A stretch of DNA of 64,000 bases from NCBI RefSeq assembly GCF_900113035.1, contig NZ_FONX01000002.1:434001-498000 (forward strand), read 5' to 3'. This document shows positions 60,278 to 64,000 of this stretch, one piece after another (positions within the stretch are counted from its first letter, which is position 1; each line of letters starts with the position of its first letter). The notes beneath the pieces are model-generated. The model ran no database searches. It saw nothing but the letters and a program-made list of their open reading frames with translations, and had not been told where the DNA came from. Origin of the DNA: Paracidovorax wautersii (GTDB lineage Bacteria; Pseudomonadota; Gammaproteobacteria; Burkholderiales; Burkholderiaceae_C). A program made the translations under genes and the position numbers.

Positions 60278-60972
60278 GTCCTGCGGCCCGCCAGCCCATC
60301 GGCCCGCGTGCGCTGGCCGCTGCTGGCGTGGCCCTGGCCGGCCTCTGCTGCGCGGGCTCCGTCTGGGCGCAGCCTGCGCCGGGCGGCGGCAGCGTCTATA
60401 CCTGCATCGACCGGCAGGGCCGTCGCCTCACGGCCGACCGCCCGATCCCGGAATGCAACGACCGCGAGCAGCGCGTGCTGGACCAGACGGGCGCGGAGCG
60501 CCGCCGCATGGGCCCGTCGCTCACCGAGAACGAACGCGCCGCGGCCGAGGCCCAGCACCAGCGCGAGGCCGCCGAGCGCGCCCGCGTGGCCGAAGAGCGC
60601 CGGCGCGAGCGCGTGCTGGCCGCGCGCTACCCCACGCAGAGCGCGCACGATGCCGAGCGCGCCGCGGCGCTGGCCCGGGTGGACGACGTGACTGCCGTGA
60701 CCCAGAAGCATGTGGATGAGCTGCTGCGCGACCGCAATAAGCTGGAGGCGGAACTGGCCGCCTACGCCGGCACGCCGGGCAAGGCACCCATGGCGCTGCG
60801 CCGGCAGCTGGCCGAGCAGGACCAGGTCCTGGAGACGCACAAGCGCTTCGTGGCCGCGCAGGAGGCCGAGAAGCGCCGGGTGAACCAGCGCTTCGATGCC
60901 GAACGGGCCGTGCTGCAGCCGATCTGGGCGGGCAAGCCGGCCGCGCCGGAAGCCGCCGCGGCGGAGCGCTGA
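60274..60972 (+). CDS. DUF4124-like exported protein with coiled coil
   Basis: This 232-residue protein has a signal peptide ending SVWAQ. A short N-terminal domain follows, VYTCIDRQGRRLTADRPIPEC, which fits DUF4124 (a Y-x-C/W...G...D-x-P motif), then a long charged coiled-coil region rich in Arg, Glu and Ala. It is coupled to pyrE by ATGA. The role is unknown; proteins of this kind are predicted to be periplasmic. Confidence 0.85.
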   Translation: MSPAARQPIGPRALAAAGVALAGLCCAGSVWAQPAPGGGSVYTCIDRQGRRLTADRPIPECNDREQRVLDQTGAERRRMGPSLTENERAAAEAQHQREAAERARVAEERRRERVLAARYPTQSAHDAERAAALARVDDVTAVTQKHVDELLRDRNKLEAELAAYAGTPGKAPMALRRQLAEQDQVLETHKRFVAAQEAEKRRVNQRFDAERAVLQPIWAGKPAAPEAAAAER

Positions 60973-60982
60973 GCCGCCCACC

Positions 60983-61010
60983 GCCCAGGCCCAGGCGCCA
61001 TGGCCTGGGC
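60983..61010. terminator. Hairpin between convergent genes
   Basis: A 9-bp inverted repeat (GCCCAGGCC and GGCCTGGGC with a 10-base loop) lies between the DUF4124 gene and convergent gatB. There is no U-run, so termination by this hairpin is only probable. Confidence 0.45.
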
Positions 61011-61017
61011 GTCAGCC

Positions 61018-62475
61018 TCAGGCCGCAGCCAGCTTGGCGCGCAGCATGTCGTTGACCTGCTGCGGGTTGGCCTTGCCGCGGCTGGCCTTCATCGCCTGGC
61101 CGACCAGCGCGTTGAACGCCTTGTCCTTGCCGGCCTTGAACTGGGCCACGTTGTCGGGGTTGGCGGCGATCACCTCGTCGATGATCTTCTCCAGCGCGCC
61201 GGAATCGTTCATCTGCTTGAGGCCCTTGGCCTCGATGAGCGCGTCCACGTCGCTGCCTTCGCCGGTCCAGAGCGCCTCGAACACCTGGCGGGCGGCGGCG
61301 TTGGAGATGGTGCCGTCGGCGATGCGGCCGACGAGCTTCGCCAGCAGCGCGGCCGTGACCGGCGCGGCGGCGATGTCGGTCTCGCCAGCATTCACGCGGC
61401 GCGAGATCTCGCCCATGATCCAGTTGCTCGCGAGCTTCGGTTGCCCGCTGGCCTTCGCGGCCTCTTCGAAGTAGGCCGCCATGGCCTTCGATTGCGTGAG
61501 CGTGGTCGCGTCGTATTCGGGCAGGCCGTAGTCGGCCACGAAGCGCGCCGCCATGGTGCGCGGCAGTTCGGGCATGCGCGCCCGCTCTTCCTGCACCCAC
61601 TGCTCCGAAATCCGTAGCGGCGGCAGGTCCGGGTCGGGGAAGTAGCGGTAGTCGGCCGCGTCTTCCTTGGTGCGCATGGCGCGCGTTTCGCCCGTGTCGG
61701 GGTCGAACAGCACGGTGGCCTGCTGGATGGCGTGGCCGTCCTCGATCTGGTCGATCTGCCAGCGGATCTCGTAGTCGATCGCCTGCTGCATGAACTTGAA
61801 GCTGTTCAGGTTCTTGATCTCGCGGCGCGTGCCCAGCGGAGCGCCGGGCTTGCGCACGGAGACGTTGGCGTCGCAGCGGAACGAGCCTTCCTGCATGTTG
61901 CCGTCGCAGATGCCGATCCAGGTGACGATCTTGTGCAGCTCGCGGGCATAGGCCACGGCTTCCTCGCTGCTGCGGATGTCGGGCTCGGTCACGATCTCCA
62001 GCAGCGGCGTGCCGGCGCGGTTCAGGTCGATGCCCGACTGGCCGATGAAGTCCTCGTGCAGCGACTTGCCCGCGTCTTCCTCGAGGTGGGCGCGTACCAG
62101 GCGCACGGTCTTCTTCTCGTCGCCCAGGAAGAACGACACTTCGCCGCCCTGCACCACCGGGATCTCGAACTGGCTGATCTGGTAGCCCTTGGGCAGGTCG
62201 GGGTAGAAGTAGTTCTTGCGGGCGAAAATGCTCTCCGGCGCAATCGTGGAGCCGAGGGCCAGTCCTAATTTGATAGCGCAGGCCACGGCCTCGCGGTTCA
62301 TCACCGGCAACGTGCCGGGCAGCGCCAGGTCCACCGCGCAGGCCTGGGTGTTGGGCTCGGCGCCGAAGGCCGTGGGCGCACGGCTGAAGATCTTCGACTG
62401 CGTGGCGAGCTGGGTGTGGGTCTCGAAGCCGATGACGACTTCGTAGCCGTGGATCAATTTGCTGGTGGTCGTCAT
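61018..62475 (-). CDS. gatB: Asp-tRNA(Asn)/Glu-tRNA(Gln) amidotransferase subunit B
   Basis: GatB is the tRNA-binding kinase-like subunit of GatCAB, which converts mischarged Glu-tRNA(Gln) or Asp-tRNA(Asn) to the amide forms. It has 485 residues. The N-terminus [20 protein letters not shown] and the blocks [20 protein letters not shown] and [13 protein letters not shown] are family hallmarks. The C-terminal YqeY domain ends the protein. It starts one base after the gatA stop, so translation is coupled. Confidence 0.96.
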   Translation of the reverse strand: MTTTSKLIHGYEVVIGFETHTQLATQSKIFSRAPTAFGAEPNTQACAVDLALPGTLPVMNREAVACAIKLGLALGSTIAPESIFARKNYFYPDLPKGYQISQFEIPVVQGGEVSFFLGDEKKTVRLVRAHLEEDAGKSLHEDFIGQSGIDLNRAGTPLLEIVTEPDIRSSEEAVAYARELHKIVTWIGICDGNMQEGSFRCDANVSVRKPGAPLGTRREIKNLNSFKFMQQAIDYEIRWQIDQIEDGHAIQQATVLFDPDTGETRAMRTKEDAADYRYFPDPDLPPLRISEQWVQEERARMPELPRTMAARFVADYGLPEYDATTLTQSKAMAAYFEEAAKASGQPKLASNWIMGEISRRVNAGETDIAAAPVTAALLAKLVGRIADGTISNAAARQVFEALWTGEGSDVDALIEAKGLKQMNDSGALEKIIDEVIAANPDNVAQFKAGKDKAFNALVGQAMKASRGKANPQQVNDMLRAKLAAA

Positions 62476-62476
62476 G

Positions 62477-63979
62477 TCACAGGCCTCCCGGCGCGCGGAG
62501 GTGGAAGTCGGTCGCCTGCTGCAGCCGGTGCGCGGCGTTCAGCAGGCGGCCTTCCTGGAAGTAGTTGCCGATGAGCTGCAGGCCCACGGGCATGCCGCCT
62601 TCGCCGAAACCGGCGGGCACGCTCATGCCGGGCAGGCCGGCCAGCGACGCGGGCAGGGTGAAGATGTCGGCCAGGTAGTCGGCCAGCGGGTCGTTGCTGT
62701 GCTCGCCCAGCTTCCAGGCCACCGTGGGGGCCACCGGGCCGGCGATCAGGTCGCATTCCTTGAACGCGTTCTGGAAGTCGTCGGCGATCATGCGGCGGAT
62801 CTTCTGCGCCTGCAGGTAGTAGGCGTCGTAGTAGCCGTGCGAGAGCACGTAGGCGCCGATCATGATGCGGCGCTTGACCTCGTCGCCGAAGCCTTCGGCG
62901 CGCGTCTTCTTGTACATGTCCACCAGGTCGGTGTAGTCCTTGGCGCGATGGCCGAACTTCACGCCGTCGAAGCGGCTCAGGTTCGACGAGGCCTCGGCCG
63001 GCGCGATGATGTAGTACACCGGGATGGACAGCTCGGTGCGCGGCAGCGTGATGGGCACCAGCTTGGCGCCGAGCTTCTCGTATTCCTTGAGCGCGCCATC
63101 CACGGCGGCGCGCACGTCGGGCGCCAGGCCTTCGCCGAAGAACTCGGCCGGGATGCCGATGCGCAGGCCGTCGATGGAGTCGTTCAGCTTCGCGCTGAAG
63201 TCTTCGGCGGGCACGTCCAGGCTGGTGGAGTCGCGGTCCGGATCGGGGCCGCAGATCGCCGAGAGCAGCAGGGCGCAGTCTTCGGCGCTGCGGGCCATCG
63301 GGCCGGCCTGGTCCAGGCTGGAGGCGAAGGCGATCATGCCGTAGCGGCTGGCGCGGCCGTAGGTGGGCTTGATGCCGGTGACGCCGCAGAACGAGGCCGG
63401 CTGGCGGATGGATCCGCCGGTGTCGGTGCCCGTCACGGCGGGGGCCAGGCGCGCGGCCACGGCCACGGCGCTGCCGCCCGAGGAGCCGCCCGGTACGCGG
63501 TCGGTGGCCCAGGGGTTGCGCACGGGGGCGGGCGCATCGCTGCCCACGGGGGCGATGGCCGAGTTCTCGTTGGCCGAGCCCATGGCGAATTCATCGCAGT
63601 TGAGCTTGCCCAGCGTCACCGCGCCGGCATCGGCCAGGCGCGTGACCACGGTGGCGTCGAAGGGCGAGCGGTAGCCGGCCAGCATCTTCGAGCCGGCGGT
63701 GGTGGGGAAGTCGCGCGTGACGAAGATGTCCTTGTGGGCGATGGGCACGCCCGCCAGCGGGCCGGCCGTGCCGGCGGCGATGGCCGCGTCCTGCCCGCGG
63801 GCCTGGGCCAGCGTGGCCTCTTCGTTCACGGCCACGAAGGCACCCAGCTGCCGGTGGGCGTTGGCGCGGGCCAAAAAGTGCTGCGCCGCCTCGACGGCGG
63901 AGACCTGCTTGGCCGCCAGGTGGCGGGCGAGGTCGGCGACGCTCAGGTCGTGCAGGGCGGAGTTCTTCATGTCGGTCAT
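62477..63979 (-). CDS. gatA: Asp-tRNA(Asn)/Glu-tRNA(Gln) amidotransferase subunit A
   Basis: GatA is the amidase subunit that releases ammonia from glutamine for GatB. It has 500 residues. The Ser-cisSer-Lys triad is visible: Lys in [10 protein letters not shown] (about residue 79), the Ser cluster in [14 protein letters not shown], and the nucleophile Ser in [16 protein letters not shown] second Met at residue 4 (63970) is an alternative start. gatC is expected just upstream, beyond the right edge. Confidence 0.96.
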   Translation of the reverse strand: MTDMKNSALHDLSVADLARHLAAKQVSAVEAAQHFLARANAHRQLGAFVAVNEEATLAQARGQDAAIAAGTAGPLAGVPIAHKDIFVTRDFPTTAGSKMLAGYRSPFDATVVTRLADAGAVTLGKLNCDEFAMGSANENSAIAPVGSDAPAPVRNPWATDRVPGGSSGGSAVAVAARLAPAVTGTDTGGSIRQPASFCGVTGIKPTYGRASRYGMIAFASSLDQAGPMARSAEDCALLLSAICGPDPDRDSTSLDVPAEDFSAKLNDSIDGLRIGIPAEFFGEGLAPDVRAAVDGALKEYEKLGAKLVPITLPRTELSIPVYYIIAPAEASSNLSRFDGVKFGHRAKDYTDLVDMYKKTRAEGFGDEVKRRIMIGAYVLSHGYYDAYYLQAQKIRRMIADDFQNAFKECDLIAGPVAPTVAWKLGEHSNDPLADYLADIFTLPASLAGLPGMSVPAGFGEGGMPVGLQLIGNYFQEGRLLNAAHRLQQATDFHLRAPGGL

Positions 63980-64000
63980 GCTGCGCCGCTCCTCACTCGA

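Noticed and set aside
62250-62280. TTTGATAGCGC resembling part of the interspersed repeat inside gatB
   Set aside because: It lies in conserved gatB coding sequence and matches only a few bases of the repeat.
1-64000. CRISPR arrays, tRNA or rRNA genes
   Set aside because: No regularly spaced repeats and no cloverleaf or rRNA-like segments were noticed on reading. A tRNAscan or CRISPR search could not be run.

Overview
The window looks like the chromosome of a high-GC betaproteobacterium of the family Comamonadaceae (Acidovorax or a close relative; the genus is inferred). The reasons are a Bug-type solute receptor beside a DctB-like kinase, the lplT-alr pair, divergent pyrE/xth, gatA-gatB, and two copies of a short interspersed repeat that I associate with this family. 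Gene density is high. No tRNA, rRNA or CRISPR array was seen.

Layout. 1-12.7 kb holds transport and metabolism: a sensor kinase cut by the window edge, a Bug receptor, an N-formylglutamate amidohydrolase, an EamA exporter, lplT, alr, a peptide-type ABC receptor, a GST, a small lipoprotein, radA and a small membrane protein. 12.7-19.6 kb holds ilvE, a zinc-finger protein and a surface-polysaccharide cluster (an O-antigen ligase and four glycosyltransferases). 19.6-33.5 kb is mixed: nitronate monooxygenase with LysR, MFS and EamA exporters, an OmpR-type two-component system, ampG, a GGDEF-EAL protein with a dead GGDEF site, an AraC regulator, an M48 protease and a DASS transporter. 33.7-43.7 kb is a one-direction heavy-metal operon, czcI-C-B-A-D-R-S, followed by an MBL hydrolase. 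Two CusR/CopR-like boxes lie upstream of czcI. 44.7-49.3 kb is a sulfur block: a BigR-type repressor with two YeeE/YedE proteins, a divergent persulfide dioxygenase, and a YeiE/YeiH pair.

The centre of interest is 50.55-59.57 kb. The resident exonuclease III gene (xth), divergent from pyrE, is cut in two by an 8.2-kb element (50664-58870). The element encodes a large serine recombinase, a rolling-circle Rep protein, a MobQ/MobL relaxase with a candidate oriT and accessory protein, a TetR regulator with an EmrE-like drug exporter, a secreted protein with a small lipoprotein, and a small XRE regulator. It also carries a complete but divergent xth of its own. Joining its two ends gives an almost perfect 20-bp-armed inverted repeat around a TA dinucleotide, as expected for a serine-recombinase attP, and this fixes the insertion to the base. 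The simplest reading is an integrative mobilizable element that breaks xth when it integrates and brings a replacement copy. Just left of it are a Fic-family gene, a small convergent ORF and a (GGCG)10 tract.

Right of the element are pyrE, a DUF4124 protein, gatB and gatA. Element genes have visibly lower GC than the host genes around them.
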